Assembly (NCBI RefSeq): GCF_040549525.1
Contig: NZ_JBEPTM010000001.1
Span: 496,001 to 560,000 of the forward strand
Direction: 5' to 3'
From: Lacisediminihabitans sp040549525
GTDB lineage: Bacteria > Actinomycetota > Actinomycetes > Actinomycetales > Microbacteriaceae
DNA: 64,000 bases
The translations under genes and the position numbers were made by a program. How positions within the stretch are numbered: position 1 is the stretch's first letter; each line of letters begins with the position of its first letter. The notes beneath the pieces were generated by a model that saw nothing but the letters and a program-made list of their open reading frames with translations, did not search any database and was not told where the DNA came from. Shown here in pieces: positions 23,199 to 31,705 of this stretch.

Positions 23199-23695
23199 CT
23201 GTCATTCTCGGCCTAGATCCTGGCTTGTCCACCGGGTACTCCATCTGGCACTACGATGCGATCACGCCACCCCAGCATATCGAGCATGGGACAATCAAGG
23301 GCGGGCATCGCGGGCTTGCGGAATGGTGGAAGGCTCGACTGGAAGCGAACGTAGGTGCCCCACCGTGGGATGAGGTGGTGTCAGAGTCGTTCATCCCAGA
23401 TGGCCGGACGCCGTTCCCTGAGATTGACCCGCTGCGCTCGGAAGGTGTGCTGTACGCACTCTGGCCCGAAACGGTCTTCCAGCGGAATCTCTACAAGGCC
23501 CACGTCACGGACGAGAAGATCAAAGAGCTCGGTTTATGGTGGCCTGGAGGCGGACACGATCGTGACAGCCTCCGTCACGTCTTCGCCTACCTGAAGACCC
23601 GTGGGCATATCCCAACGCAGATGCTCTGGAAGAGGCCGCGCCCGGCAACCGAATTCGTGCCTGCCGCCCGCCCGTCGAGCGAGCCCGGCTTTTAG
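23195..23695 (+). CDS. RuvC-like Holliday junction resolvase (166 aa)
   Basis: The N-terminal LGLDPGLSTG (catalytic Asp8) is the RuvC/RNase H-fold signature. A second acid lies in VVSESF and a third in HDRDSLRHVF near residue 127, completing the metal triad. It would resolve branched DNA after replication or recombination, consistent with the upstream exonuclease, Sak4-like and prim-pol genes. It is the last gene of the early operon; its TAG is inside an operator-like site and a terminator follows within 25 bases. Confidence 0.8.
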   Translation: MTVILGLDPGLSTGYSIWHYDAITPPQHIEHGTIKGGHRGLAEWWKARLEANVGAPPWDEVVSESFIPDGRTPFPEIDPLRSEGVLYALWPETVFQRNLYKAHVTDEKIKELGLWWPGGGHDRDSLRHVFAYLKTRGHIPTQMLWKRPRPATEFVPAARPSSEPGF

Positions 23696-23702
23696 TCGCT
23701 AA
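23692..23702. promoter_or_regulatory. Dyad site 13 (TTAGTCGCTAA)
   Basis: Supplies the TAG stop of the RuvC-like gene; 14 bases before the terminator. Confidence 0.65.
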
Positions 23703-23715
23703 CCCGCACAACGCA

Positions 23716-23749
23716 GAAGCCCCCGGCCGCAATGGCCGGGGGCTTCTTT
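23716..23749. terminator. Strong bidirectional hairpin terminator
   Basis: GAAGCCCCCGGCC and its complement are separated by a short loop and followed by CTTTG on the + strand; the reverse strand also starts with a short run. It sits between the convergent early (+) and late (-) operons and would terminate both. Confidence 0.85.
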
Positions 23750-23782
23750 GAGATGTGGCCTCCTTTCGGAGAACGTTACTGA

Positions 23783-24097
23783 CTACTTCGAGATGTGGCT
23801 GAGCGCGCTGACGGAGATGACGGCTGCGGCGGCGGCCGCAACACTCTCGAGCACAACGCCGATGGTGCCGCCAATGACGGGTGCAGCAGCTCCAGCCGCG
23901 ACAGCCACGATTCCACCGACGGTGTAGATGGCAGCGCGGACCTTGGGCGGCAGGAACGGCGCAGCAGTCTCGGTCACGGTTACAAGGGCCTTGTCGACGG
24001 TCTCGTTAGACAGGTCCGGCGCGATGAGCGGAACCGGCACGGGAATCGGGGTCACGATTGTGACCGGGGCGGCGGGGGCGAGGGTAGTGTCAGTCAT
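23783..24097 (-). CDS. Holin-like protein (104 aa)
   Basis: Residues 1-35 are Pro/Val/Thr-rich. Two hydrophobic segments follow at about 53-75 (AAIYTVGGIVAVAAGAAAPV) and 78-97 (GVVLESVAAAAAAVISVS), with a short polar end. Size, two membrane helices and position at the end of the late operon after the endolysin fit a small actinophage holin, which forms lethal membrane holes. No direct family match is claimed. Confidence 0.65.
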   Translation of the reverse strand: MTDTTLAPAAPVTIVTPIPVPVPLIAPDLSNETVDKALVTVTETAAPFLPPKVRAAIYTVGGIVAVAAGAAAPVIGGTIGVVLESVAAAAAAVISVSALSHISK

Positions 24098-24139
24098 GCG
24101 TTGGTGCTCCTTTTGTTGGGGTTTGGAGGGGTGGAGATT

Positions 24140-24616
24140 TTAGGCCGCAAGTTTCGCGGCGTTGCGTGCGCGAATGGACGAAGCTTGCTGAGCGCGGCGC
24201 TCAGGCGTCCAGCCGGCAGCTTCGCCGGTAAGCCCCTTGATCCAGGTAGGCTTTCCCGCCGCCTTTATTCCGATGCGCGCCCGTGAGGCCGCGCTCATCG
24301 AGTCCGCGATTCCATCCAGAGCCTTTTCGTTGGCGAGGGGATGCCCGGCCGCTAGGTGGCGCGCGATTACGTCCGCCTCCACCGAAAGGATGTCCTCATG
24401 CGCGCGGACAACATGGATGATGCTGTACTGGACACGATCGACACCCACTTTCCGCATCCACGCGTACACGGGGGCCCCGTGCCCCTTCCGCGCACGAGAG
24501 CGATGCTCCCACCACCTTGTCCTTGCATTGACTTCAGTCGAGCCGATGTAGCCGAACGAGAAATCCCCGACGTGCAGGCCGTAGATCACGCGCTCACGTT
24601 CCATGTTGCTGTTCAC
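24140..24616 (-). CDS. GIY-YIG homing-type endonuclease (158 aa)
   Basis: The start is GTG 24616, five bases after AGGAGG on the - strand. IYGLHVGDFSFGYIGST gives the GIY and YIG elements, followed by an Arg/His-rich helix (RWWEHRSRARKGH). The C-terminal Lys/Trp/Gly pattern (GKPTWIKG, GWTPERRAQQ) resembles NUMOD3 DNA-binding motifs of homing nucleases. It sits between lysis genes and is probably a mobile gene. Confidence 0.75.
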   Translation of the reverse strand: MNSNMERERVIYGLHVGDFSFGYIGSTEVNARTRWWEHRSRARKGHGAPVYAWMRKVGVDRVQYSIIHVVRAHEDILSVEADVIARHLAAGHPLANEKALDGIADSMSAASRARIGIKAAGKPTWIKGLTGEAAGWTPERRAQQASSIRARNAAKLAA

Positions 24617-24637
24617 TGTTCCTCCTTGGGTTCGTTA

Positions 24638-24742
24638 TTACTCGCAGCTTTCGCAGCGCATACCATCCTCGTCCATTGGATCAGTCGGCACGAAATACTC
24701 AAGCTTGAGCGGGGCGATGGTCTGGTGTTCTGAAGTTGTCAT
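24638..24742 (-). CDS. Small protein with CxxC (34 aa)
   Basis: ATG 24742 to TAA 24638. The peptide is acidic and ends RCESCE, a possible metal-binding knuckle. It fills a gap between the phosphoesterase and the GIY-YIG gene on the same strand. The ribosome-binding site is weak, so confidence is modest. Confidence 0.4.
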   Translation of the reverse strand: MTTSEHQTIAPLKLEYFVPTDPMDEDGMRCESCE

Positions 24743-24785
24743 CTGGCAAGCCTAGGTGGCGAGGTCGAGTTCACGAAGGAGCGGG

Positions 24786-26066
24786 CTACAGGATGCGGAG
24801 GTCGGACCACGAGTTGTTTGCCGTGGTGAATGCGAGCATTCCCGACTGGCTCTGCTCGCCTTTGAGGTTCGTGTACCACGTTGATCCGCGGTCGCTGGAT
24901 GGCCCCACGATGACCCAGCGACCGTCGCCGGACTGGTAGACGCGGAGTGAGTGCCAGTGGCCTGCGAGAAGGATGCGAGCCTTAGAGACGGGCATATTTC
25001 CGTGCGACTGCTTGGCCCACCACTCGCCGATCTTGTCCGGGCCGCCGGCCTGATGCCCGTGAACGACTCCGATGTCTGAACCGGAGCTCTGGAAGTACAG
25101 CGACTCCATGTACGGCTCCGGCGTTTGGATGGAGACGTGCCCGAAGCTTGCCGGGTTCAGCGAGAGGGAATCACGCAGCATCTCGGCGATGACGATGCCG
25201 AAGTCAGCGTGCGCGTCACCAGCAGGGGACTTCGGGCCGACCCGGAACGCTCCGTGGTTAGAGGGCACCGACTTGAATCCGACCACGGGCGCGAGGGGTG
25301 CGAGGATCTGGATGCCTTTGAGGAAGATGTGCGATGCGGCGGCGATCTGGTGAGGGAGGTCGAGGTCGTTGGTCCCCATCTGCGATGAGGTATTGAATAC
25401 GTTTTCGATCGGGTCGCCGGCGTCGACGATGTGGATTTCTTGCGGCCTGGAGTCACGGACATATTCAGCGAATTCGTGGAAGGAGTGCAGGGCCTGGGCC
25501 GCCGTCTCCTTCGAGCCACCATTCCAGTCGACCTTGCCTACCTGTAGGTCGGCGGGCATGATGATCGCCGTGGTTGCGTCATAGGCAACTGGTTCGGGGA
25601 CAAAGGTGAAGCTACGGATGTCGTCGAGGATGCTCTCGAAAACGACGGGTGCTTCCGATTCGATGGTGACAGGCTTGACGCGAACATTGTTGAGCTTGTT
25701 CCAGAATCCGCCGTTGGGGTTCGAGGTCCAGCCCCATGTAAACGTTACGGCGTCGGGGTCCTGGCCTGTCTGGCGAATGAATTCGCAGTAGTCCTCGAAG
25801 CCCCAGACCTCTTGCGAGAAACGAACGTAGGAGGTAGCCCCGTCTTCGGCGTGAGTCTCAGATTCGCCGGCCGATTGCTTGGCGACGCTTCCGGCCTGGA
25901 CGCGCGCGACCTTCTCTTTGAGCGGCAGACCGTCCTTCGAGCGAAGGTTCTGAATGAAGCCGAACGATACGCCGTACCTCGTGGCAAGCGTGCGGATCGA
26001 GTCGTCGTCTTTGATGTCTCGCAGGAACTTCGGGTTTTCGAGCAGTGCGTCCGTGTGATTCGACAA
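24786..26066 (-). CDS. Metallophosphoesterase with N-terminal HTH (426 aa)
   Basis: TTG 26066 is chosen because AAGGAGG lies five bases upstream; an ATG further upstream would overlap the neighbouring gene. Residues about 1-50 form a helix-turn-helix (DDSIRTLATRYGVSFGFIQNLR). The catalytic part has MPADLQVGK, VDAGDPIEN, SNHGAF, GVVHGHQ and AGHWHS, matching calcineurin-like (Mre11-type) metal sites, though the first DxH motif reads ADLQ. It may be a DNA-acting phosphodiesterase. The late-operon position next to lysis genes is seen for similar genes in other actinophages. Confidence 0.7.
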   Translation of the reverse strand: MSNHTDALLENPKFLRDIKDDDSIRTLATRYGVSFGFIQNLRSKDGLPLKEKVARVQAGSVAKQSAGESETHAEDGATSYVRFSQEVWGFEDYCEFIRQTGQDPDAVTFTWGWTSNPNGGFWNKLNNVRVKPVTIESEAPVVFESILDDIRSFTFVPEPVAYDATTAIIMPADLQVGKVDWNGGSKETAAQALHSFHEFAEYVRDSRPQEIHIVDAGDPIENVFNTSSQMGTNDLDLPHQIAAASHIFLKGIQILAPLAPVVGFKSVPSNHGAFRVGPKSPAGDAHADFGIVIAEMLRDSLSLNPASFGHVSIQTPEPYMESLYFQSSGSDIGVVHGHQAGGPDKIGEWWAKQSHGNMPVSKARILLAGHWHSLRVYQSGDGRWVIVGPSSDRGSTWYTNLKGEQSQSGMLAFTTANNSWSDLRIL

Positions 26067-26091
26067 GCGAGCCTCCTTGCGTTGGGTAGTG

Positions 26092-26469
26092 CTATCCGTG
26101 CGGTACAAAAGCAGCGATGATTCCAGCCAGCACACCCAGTACAGCGATGACTGCGAAGATACGCGTGATCGGGGACCATGACTGCTCTGCCTTCAGGCGA
26201 CGATTTTCATCCGCCTCTTTCAGTGCGAAGGCAAGTGCGACAGCAGTCTTCTTGTCCGCGTCGGCCCCTTCACGAAGAGTCTGCGTCTCCGACTTCAGGC
26301 TCGCTACGTCGGTCTTGATCGTGTTGAGTTCACTCGCGTGACCATCGACACGTCGGTCGGTATTCACGCCGCGTTCCGCGATCAGGTTGAGAATCCCTTC
26401 CATCCGAGTTAGCTGGACGGGGGTCGGCTCCTCCGTGCGGATGAGGTTGATTTCGCTGAGGTCAGGCAT
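26092..26469 (-). CDS. Coiled-coil protein with C-terminal TM (125 aa), lysis-cassette accessory
   Basis: Residues about 20-95 are helical with heptad-like spacing (DVASLKSETQTLREGADADK). Residues about 101-121 (IFAVIAVLGVLAGIIAAF) form one membrane helix. Proteins of this layout (DUF2746-like) are often encoded beside actinophage endolysins and holins. Spacing of 13 bases from the endolysin gene indicates one lysis operon. It could be a second holin-type or spanin-like protein; the sequence does not decide. Confidence 0.6.
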   Translation of the reverse strand: MPDLSEINLIRTEEPTPVQLTRMEGILNLIAERGVNTDRRVDGHASELNTIKTDVASLKSETQTLREGADADKKTAVALAFALKEADENRRLKAEQSWSPITRIFAVIAVLGVLAGIIAAFVPHG

Positions 26470-26481
26470 GATTGCTTTTCT

Positions 26482-27339
26482 TTACAGTGCGGCTTTGAGC
26501 TCGGCGCGCACAGCACCAGGAATCGCGGCGAAGTTGTCAGCGACGGCCTGATCAACGGCGGCCGCGATCGTGGCAGCATCGAGGGGCACCCCAGCACCGT
26601 TCGCGCTCAGCTTGGTGGCAATGGCGGTTGCGAGCGCGTCGGTGTCGACAGCCGGGGCGACCTGCGGCACGCCAGTAGGTGATGACGTACCACCGACTGC
26701 CATAGAACGCCACAGGTCGAACTGGCGGTCGTTGCCGATGGCTGAACTGGTAATGATCTGGTCAGAATTCTGCACCTCTTCATCGCTGGTGAGGCTGCGG
26801 AAGTAGCCGGGGCCGATGAGGGCGATGCCACGGGCGGGGGACTGAATGCGAATCATGGTGTCTTCCAATACGAGAGGAGGGGTAGCGGTGGGAGTTGGCG
26901 TGATCGGTGTGCCGCCCGATCCTGCGGTGCCGGTGAAGAAGGCGTGAACGTCGCACATTGTGCCATGAGCGTCGAACGCGTTCGCGTGAAGATGTGGCCC
27001 GGTCGCTGTCCCAGCGCCCCACGCGCCGACACGTCCGCCAGTGTAGCCGATGTTGTCGCCTTGCCTCACGGCGCGTGGAGATCCGGTGTTGTGGGTGCCG
27101 TCGGAGAACGCGGACAGGTGCAGGTGGTAGAATGCCATACCATCGGCGCGGCGGAGGACAGCCCGCGCAAGGTTGGTGACGGGGCTGTAGTAGTTCGTCA
27201 GCGTGCCGTCGAACGATGCCTGAATCACCGTGCCGACACCAACCGCATAATCGGTGCCGCCAGCAGAACCGCGCGCACGATGGCACGCCCAGTCGCACGA
27301 TACGCGCCAGCCTGACCAGTAGTTGTGGATGTTCGTCAT
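26482..27339 (-). CDS. M23-type peptidase endolysin (285 aa)
   Basis: ATG 27339 lies in a TAATG junction with the upstream tail-fibre gene. The LytM-type zinc site is formed by CHRARGSAGGTDY (His and Asp), FYHLHLSAF and GPHLHANAF (HxH). M23 enzymes cut peptidoglycan cross-bridges. Residues about 150-165 are a Thr/Pro linker, and the C-terminal 120 residues form a separate domain with a repetitive helical end that may bind the wall. There is no signal peptide, so export would depend on the holin. Confidence 0.75.
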   Translation of the reverse strand: MTNIHNYWSGWRVSCDWACHRARGSAGGTDYAVGVGTVIQASFDGTLTNYYSPVTNLARAVLRRADGMAFYHLHLSAFSDGTHNTGSPRAVRQGDNIGYTGGRVGAWGAGTATGPHLHANAFDAHGTMCDVHAFFTGTAGSGGTPITPTPTATPPLVLEDTMIRIQSPARGIALIGPGYFRSLTSDEEVQNSDQIITSSAIGNDRQFDLWRSMAVGGTSSPTGVPQVAPAVDTDALATAIATKLSANGAGVPLDAATIAAAVDQAVADNFAAIPGAVRAELKAAL

Positions 27340-28031
27340 TAGCCCGCCGCAGACGTGGGGGTCATCTGGATCGCAGTCCATCCAACGGTTACGAGCGAAA
27401 CGCCTATTGCAGCAAGCATGAAGTGGCTGCTGTTGGGGGTCGCGTCGTACGGGAGATATGCACCACCGCCAGCAGCGCCAGACCCAGAAACAAAGGAAGG
27501 GCCGAGGGTAACGATCGGAGATACGGTGAACCGACCAGCGGGCAGTGGGATAGAGACACCAGCCGTCCCAGTAGGAATGTTCGTGGATAGCCCTGCCGCC
27601 ATTGCATACGGTCCTTGGCCGGGCGCCCACACACGGCTCCAGTTTGCACCGCCACCCGAACAGACGTAGAGGCCGCCGTCAGCGGTTACTAGCGCACTAG
27701 CGTCCAATACCCGATATGCCGCACTGGCCTTTGCGTAGGCGGTATCCCGAGCGGCAGTAGTGGCAAATGTTGCAGGAGTTTGCTGGACCCATTTTGTCAC
27801 AGCAGAGTTGTAGGAGAAGCTTGCCCCACCCTCCGTAACGAAGGCGTCAGCCCCATTGGGCATACCGGCCAGCGCCGCTAGTGCGGTGAGGTCGGCCACG
27901 ACCGGAACGACGAGTCCAAGGGCTGTGTTCAGTCCATTCGAGATTGCATTGAATGGTGCCTGCCACGGCGTAATTGCGCTCGTATCATCGAAAAGGGGGA
28001 GTCCGTATGGGACGGTGGGTGCGACAGCCAT
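27339..28031 (-). CDS. Putative tail fibre / receptor-binding minor tail protein (230 aa)
   Basis: A conserved-looking N-terminus (MAVAPTVPYGLPLFDD) is followed by a helical stalk, then Gly/Ser/Thr-rich beta segments (GGLYVCSGGGANWSRV, FVSGSGAAGGGAYLPY). Its place at the end of the tail operon directly before the endolysin, and this composition, suit a baseplate or fibre tip protein. No receptor can be inferred. Confidence 0.6.
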   Translation of the reverse strand: MAVAPTVPYGLPLFDDTSAITPWQAPFNAISNGLNTALGLVVPVVADLTALAALAGMPNGADAFVTEGGASFSYNSAVTKWVQQTPATFATTAARDTAYAKASAAYRVLDASALVTADGGLYVCSGGGANWSRVWAPGQGPYAMAAGLSTNIPTGTAGVSIPLPAGRFTVSPIVTLGPSFVSGSGAAGGGAYLPYDATPNSSHFMLAAIGVSLVTVGWTAIQMTPTSAAG

Positions 28032-28087
28032 CCGCTAAGAATACAGCCGCGCCCAGCAAACGCACAGGTTTGGGGGCGAGACTTACT

Positions 28088-28098
28088 TTAGTCACTAA
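28088..28098. promoter_or_regulatory. Dyad site 14 (TTAGTCACTAA)
   Basis: Perfect copy upstream of the lone + strand secreted-protein gene (28174) and of the - strand fibre gene start. Confidence 0.65.
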
Positions 28099-28173
28099 TC
28101 GCCGCCAGAATGATGCTAATGTCGGTGGGGCGAGTGAAGCTGAGAAACACTAACCATCGAGCAAGGGGATTCC

Positions 28174-28665
28174 ATGAAAGTAAAGACCATCATTATCAGC
28201 GGCGCGGCGATTGCCCTTTCGGGTGGAATTTTCGCCGGAGCTGCATTCGCCATGCAAGAAGGGAATACCACCGTGCCGACTTCAACCGCTGCTGCTACTG
28301 TCGAGGCGACATCAAGCCCGACCCCGACTCCAAATCCCACAGCTACAGCCACATCTGCACCCGTCGCTGCGCCGGTTGCGGCACCTGTCGCCGCTCCAGT
28401 CACGGCTCCCGTAAAGCAAGCCGTTGCCGCCCCCGCTGTTCCGAACCCGTCCCCCTCGATCGGGTTTGACGCTAACGGGAATGTGGTCATGCCACCGCGC
28501 AAGATGTATGTCGCGCTCGACCCGCAGCCCAAAAACATACCTGCTGGATGGAGTGCTGCCGCGGACCCAAGCGGCGTCCCAAATTCCTACATCCTGTTTA
28601 TCGGTTGCACGCCTGAGATTTCTTCCTGCTCGATGCAGGGACCAATCCTCATCGATCAGGGCTGA
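28174..28665 (+). CDS. Secreted Pro/Ala-rich protein, likely moron gene (163 aa)
   Basis: It is transcribed against the surrounding late genes. Residues 1-26 form a signal peptide (MKVKTIIISGAAIALSGGIF...AFA). Residues about 30-100 are a Thr/Pro/Ala stalk with VAAPVAAPVAAP repeats, and about 100-163 a small domain with two cysteines (IGCTPEISSCSM). GCAAGGGGAT lies before the ATG. Its own operator-like site (28088-28098) lies 76 bases upstream. This suggests prophage-stage expression, for example surface exclusion or host benefit; that is inference. Its 3' end overlaps the 3' end of the convergent tail gene by ten bases. Confidence 0.65.
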   Translation: MKVKTIIISGAAIALSGGIFAGAAFAMQEGNTTVPTSTAAATVEATSSPTPTPNPTATATSAPVAAPVAAPVAAPVTAPVKQAVAAPAVPNPSPSIGFDANGNVVMPPRKMYVALDPQPKNIPAGWSAAADPSGVPNSYILFIGCTPEISSCSMQGPILIDQG

Positions 28666-29240
28666 AATACGCCTAGCACCTGAGTATTGATGGTGTTCCC
28701 TGCGTTAGCTGCCCAGGCGCTATTTGCGCTCAGTGAGGTCTGAAAGGCCATCTGCTGCCCAGCGACAAGCCCGGAGAGGGTTCCAACTGTGCCTGCACTG
28801 ACGTATTGCGTTGCTCCCGGTGCAACGGAAACTGTCGCAATCCCAGAGTTTCCGGTGGGGCCGGTAACGTAGATGAGGACGTTGTCGGTGGCGCCTGTCG
28901 GGTTGCGTCCAGACCCAAAAGCAAAGGCTGTATAGGACATCTTCGTCATCCCGGCCGGAACCGTTAGGTAGACGGTTTGAACCCCAGTCGGTAGGGCCAT
29001 TCCGCTGTTGTTGTAAATAGCAGTTGCGGACAGCGAGCCGAGAAGCGCCACAACGGCTTTCAGATCCGCAATCTGCCTCGCCACTACGTTCAGTGTGGCA
29101 GCGGCGGTCGAGTTGGCGTTCGCTCCTTCATTGGCCGAGCGGCTGGCGGAAAGTTCGACGTCGTCCATCCGCTGCTGCATGGCTTTCGCCCACGGAGTTG
29201 CGTTGACGTCCAAGTTGATCGGGGGCATGAAAACGGGCAT
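28656..29240 (-). CDS. Minor tail protein (194 aa)
   Basis: The N-terminus (MPVFMPPINLDVNATPWAKAMQQRMDDVE) is followed by a helix and then a beta-rich Gly/Thr/Ser region (ALPTGVQTVYLTVPAG, VTGPTGNSGIATVSVAPG). It is located between the tail-tip protein and the fibre. It is probably a baseplate or fibre component. AAGGAGA lies upstream on the - strand. Confidence 0.6.
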   Translation of the reverse strand: MPVFMPPINLDVNATPWAKAMQQRMDDVELSASRSANEGANANSTAAATLNVVARQIADLKAVVALLGSLSATAIYNNSGMALPTGVQTVYLTVPAGMTKMSYTAFAFGSGRNPTGATDNVLIYVTGPTGNSGIATVSVAPGATQYVSAGTVGTLSGLVAGQQMAFQTSLSANSAWAANAGNTINTQVLGVFQP

Positions 29241-29255
29241 GATTTTCTCCTTGTG

Positions 29256-30863
29256 TTAGGTCAGGTTCAGGGGCGCGACGTTGAAGTCGCCGAAGGTCTT
29301 ACCGGCCCAGATCGCATTGAATTGGGCCGCCGTCATCGCGGCATAGGTGAGCGCGAAGTCGGAGCCGATGGTGTCGCGCTCGGCGGTGAGTGAAACGCCG
29401 CTCTGTGTGAGGGTGGCGGAGCGTACCCGATACCACTGTCCATCATCGAGAATGCGGGACCCGGCGATGTTCCCGAACGCCTGGTTGTCAAAATCGCCAG
29501 ACACCCGTGCAAACCAGTAGGCCGTGTTCTGGGCTGCGGTCTGTCCTGCCCAGAGCGTGTTGTATGAGGCGGCTGTCATACCGGGGTAGAGAAGGTTGAA
29601 GTCCGCCCCGGTCGCATAGCGGTAACTGCCCGTGTCGCCGCGACGGTTGATTCCGCCGCCGGTGACCGTGAGGGTTTGACGTGCTGAGGAGTAGCGTGCA
29701 GCGGTCCAAGTAGCTAGGTCTAGGGCTTCGGCATAGGTATTGATGAAGCGATTGTCGACGGAGGCGCCGATCGGTGTCGGCGCAACATCGGGGCCGAGGC
29801 CAGTCTGCAGGACGACTTTCTGCTTATTGAAGAAGACTCCGGTGCCGACTAAGCGCAGGCTCGAGTAATCGTCGCTAGTGCCAGATGCCATCGAAATTTT
29901 GTACGGAGTGATCTTGCCCGTTGGGTCGGCCGCTCCAATGATCGTGATGGTGACGGAGGTGGTATCTGGGTTGATTGCGACGGTCAGGGAGCCACCAAGT
30001 GCGGCCCATTGTGCCGGCGTCACAGGAAGGCCATCAGCACCCGTGACGCTGTAGACCGAGCTCGCACTGTAGTTGGAGGCTACAAAAGCCGTACAAACCG
30101 GCTGTTGGACGGAGGTGAGGCTGGCGCCGACGCCGGTCAGGGCTACGGGCAGGAGGCTTAGGTTGTAGGTTTTCGTCTCGCCCGCTTTTACGGTGTAAAT
30201 ACTGACGCCGGGCTGCCACCCGCCCAAGGGGTATGCGAGCGCGTTTGTCTGCGGGGCGCTCTGGTAGTAATAGACCTCGACGCTCTGGGCAAGGGAGGTG
30301 GCATCAAGCGCCCAGGACTTTGTTGCTGTCCGGTAGGTCTGTGCGATGCGTCCCCGGTATGGCCGGAGGACGATGTTGTTCGAGACGAGCGCCATCTCAA
30401 CTTTTTGAGAGGCCGCCATTTGCTTCATGTAGTCCCACGCGATACCACCCCAGCCGGGGAAGGTGACGGCGCGCGAGGCGATCGTTGCATCGACAACGAT
30501 ATTCGCGGTGATGCCAACGAGCCCGAGGTAGTAGGTGAAGGCGTTTGCCAGCGTGCCCGAGAAGGGTGAGGCGGTGCGGGTGACAAGTAGTGCGCCCATC
30601 CGAGAATCGGCAGTGAGGCGCGCTGTGACACCGTCGCCGGACGCTGCGGTGACGGTGCCCTGTGTAGTGCCCTGCGCTCCATCCTGAAGCGTGACCACTT
30701 TGCTGCGAAGCGTTTTACTGGCGCGCGTTTCTGGCGTGCTGAAGCTGAGCTGGCCCACGCCTCCTGTGCTGTCGGAAGGGTCAACAGAGGGGGAGTCCTC
30801 GGTGATGGCGTAGTCGCTGGTCGTCCAGATCGGTGTGGTGCCGACAAGAATGTCTACAGCCAT
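29256..30863 (-). CDS. Minor tail / tail-tip protein (535 aa)
   Basis: Large beta-rich protein encoded two genes downstream of the tape measure, the usual place for the distal tail hub. Near the C-terminus two related segments, DFNLLYPGMTAASYNTLWAG and DFALTYAAMTAAQFNAIWAG, occur about 90 residues apart with a WFARVSGDF element between, suggesting a duplicated small domain. It probably contributes to the tail tip or host attachment. It overlaps the upstream gene by ten bases. Confidence 0.65.
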   Translation of the reverse strand: MAVDILVGTTPIWTTSDYAITEDSPSVDPSDSTGGVGQLSFSTPETRASKTLRSKVVTLQDGAQGTTQGTVTAASGDGVTARLTADSRMGALLVTRTASPFSGTLANAFTYYLGLVGITANIVVDATIASRAVTFPGWGGIAWDYMKQMAASQKVEMALVSNNIVLRPYRGRIAQTYRTATKSWALDATSLAQSVEVYYYQSAPQTNALAYPLGGWQPGVSIYTVKAGETKTYNLSLLPVALTGVGASLTSVQQPVCTAFVASNYSASSVYSVTGADGLPVTPAQWAALGGSLTVAINPDTTSVTITIIGAADPTGKITPYKISMASGTSDDYSSLRLVGTGVFFNKQKVVLQTGLGPDVAPTPIGASVDNRFINTYAEALDLATWTAARYSSARQTLTVTGGGINRRGDTGSYRYATGADFNLLYPGMTAASYNTLWAGQTAAQNTAYWFARVSGDFDNQAFGNIAGSRILDDGQWYRVRSATLTQSGVSLTAERDTIGSDFALTYAAMTAAQFNAIWAGKTFGDFNVAPLNLT

Positions 30864-31705
30864 GAGCCAACCTCAATAAGCTTGCCGCTCGCCCCGACAA
30901 GGTCCATGCCATTAGCCACTACATACGGGGTCATCGTCGGGGCGGTCTCGAAGGAGCAGCCAGAGTTGCCCTGGCCCGAAACGAAGCCCCCAGTCGACGG
31001 AGTAACGCCTACCGGCAGGAGGTGGGCGATCAGGCCCGAGAAGACAGATCCGCCGCCAACAAGGGAAATGTCGACTCCAACGTAGCTCGACCCCGCGAAT
31101 GATGCGTTGAACCGTGTCGGGTCGGTCACGAGCAAGGCCGCCGGGAAGACCGCTGCAGCCGAAACGGTCGCCGAGACGGCGGGTGTGATCTGCACACCAC
31201 CCGTTCCCGAGCCATGCCAGCCGAACCAGAGCACGTAGCCGGGCAGGATGGGGACGAACAGCGAGGTTGCCGTTCCAGCGGCGTAGGCGACAGAGGTGGC
31301 CGGATAGCCGAGCGTATTGGCCGGGGTGGCAATTGCCGCCGGCCGGGTGACGTTCGCGCCCGTCGAGATGAGCACGGGGCCATCGAGGGAGGCGAGGGCG
31401 GGGAAGGCCCAGCCTTGGGGCATCACGTTCGCATCAAGCGCTACCGGGTCACAGTAGTAGATGAGTCCCGTGCCGAGCATTCCTGAGTAGATGTCCATAA
31501 TTGGGCGAATGCGATCGCGCGTAGTGGCATTCCAGGTGAGTGCGTACTCTTTGTGGGTCGCACGGCTTGTCTTCACGCCCACGCCTCCGTTGAGGTACTG
31601 CGTTTTGGCAGACCATCCGACGGGGGTGTAGTCGGGGGATGCTGCGGGCGCGGGTACGAGCACGAGGTTGCCGCGTGGCCCCATGTAGACGTTTGCTGCG
31701 GACAT
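30854..31705 (-). CDS. Minor tail protein, distal-tail-like (283 aa)
   Basis: It is encoded directly after the tape measure with a TAATG junction. The N-terminus (MSAANVYMGPRGNLVLVPAP) is followed by a beta-rich body with several Gly/Ser loops. Position and length fit a distal tail (Dit-type) protein joining the tube to the baseplate. A near-operator TTAGCCACTAC lies in its 3' part at 30912-30922. Confidence 0.65.
   Translation of the reverse strand: MSAANVYMGPRGNLVLVPAPAASPDYTPVGWSAKTQYLNGGVGVKTSRATHKEYALTWNATTRDRIRPIMDIYSGMLGTGLIYYCDPVALDANVMPQGWAFPALASLDGPVLISTGANVTRPAAIATPANTLGYPATSVAYAAGTATSLFVPILPGYVLWFGWHGSGTGGVQITPAVSATVSAAAVFPAALLVTDPTRFNASFAGSSYVGVDISLVGGGSVFSGLIAHLLPVGVTPSTGGFVSGQGNSGCSFETAPTMTPYVVANGMDLVGASGKLIEVGSWL
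30912..30922. promoter_or_regulatory. Dyad site 15 (TTAGCCACTAC)
   Basis: In the 3' part of a minor tail gene; last base differs. Confidence 0.4.
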
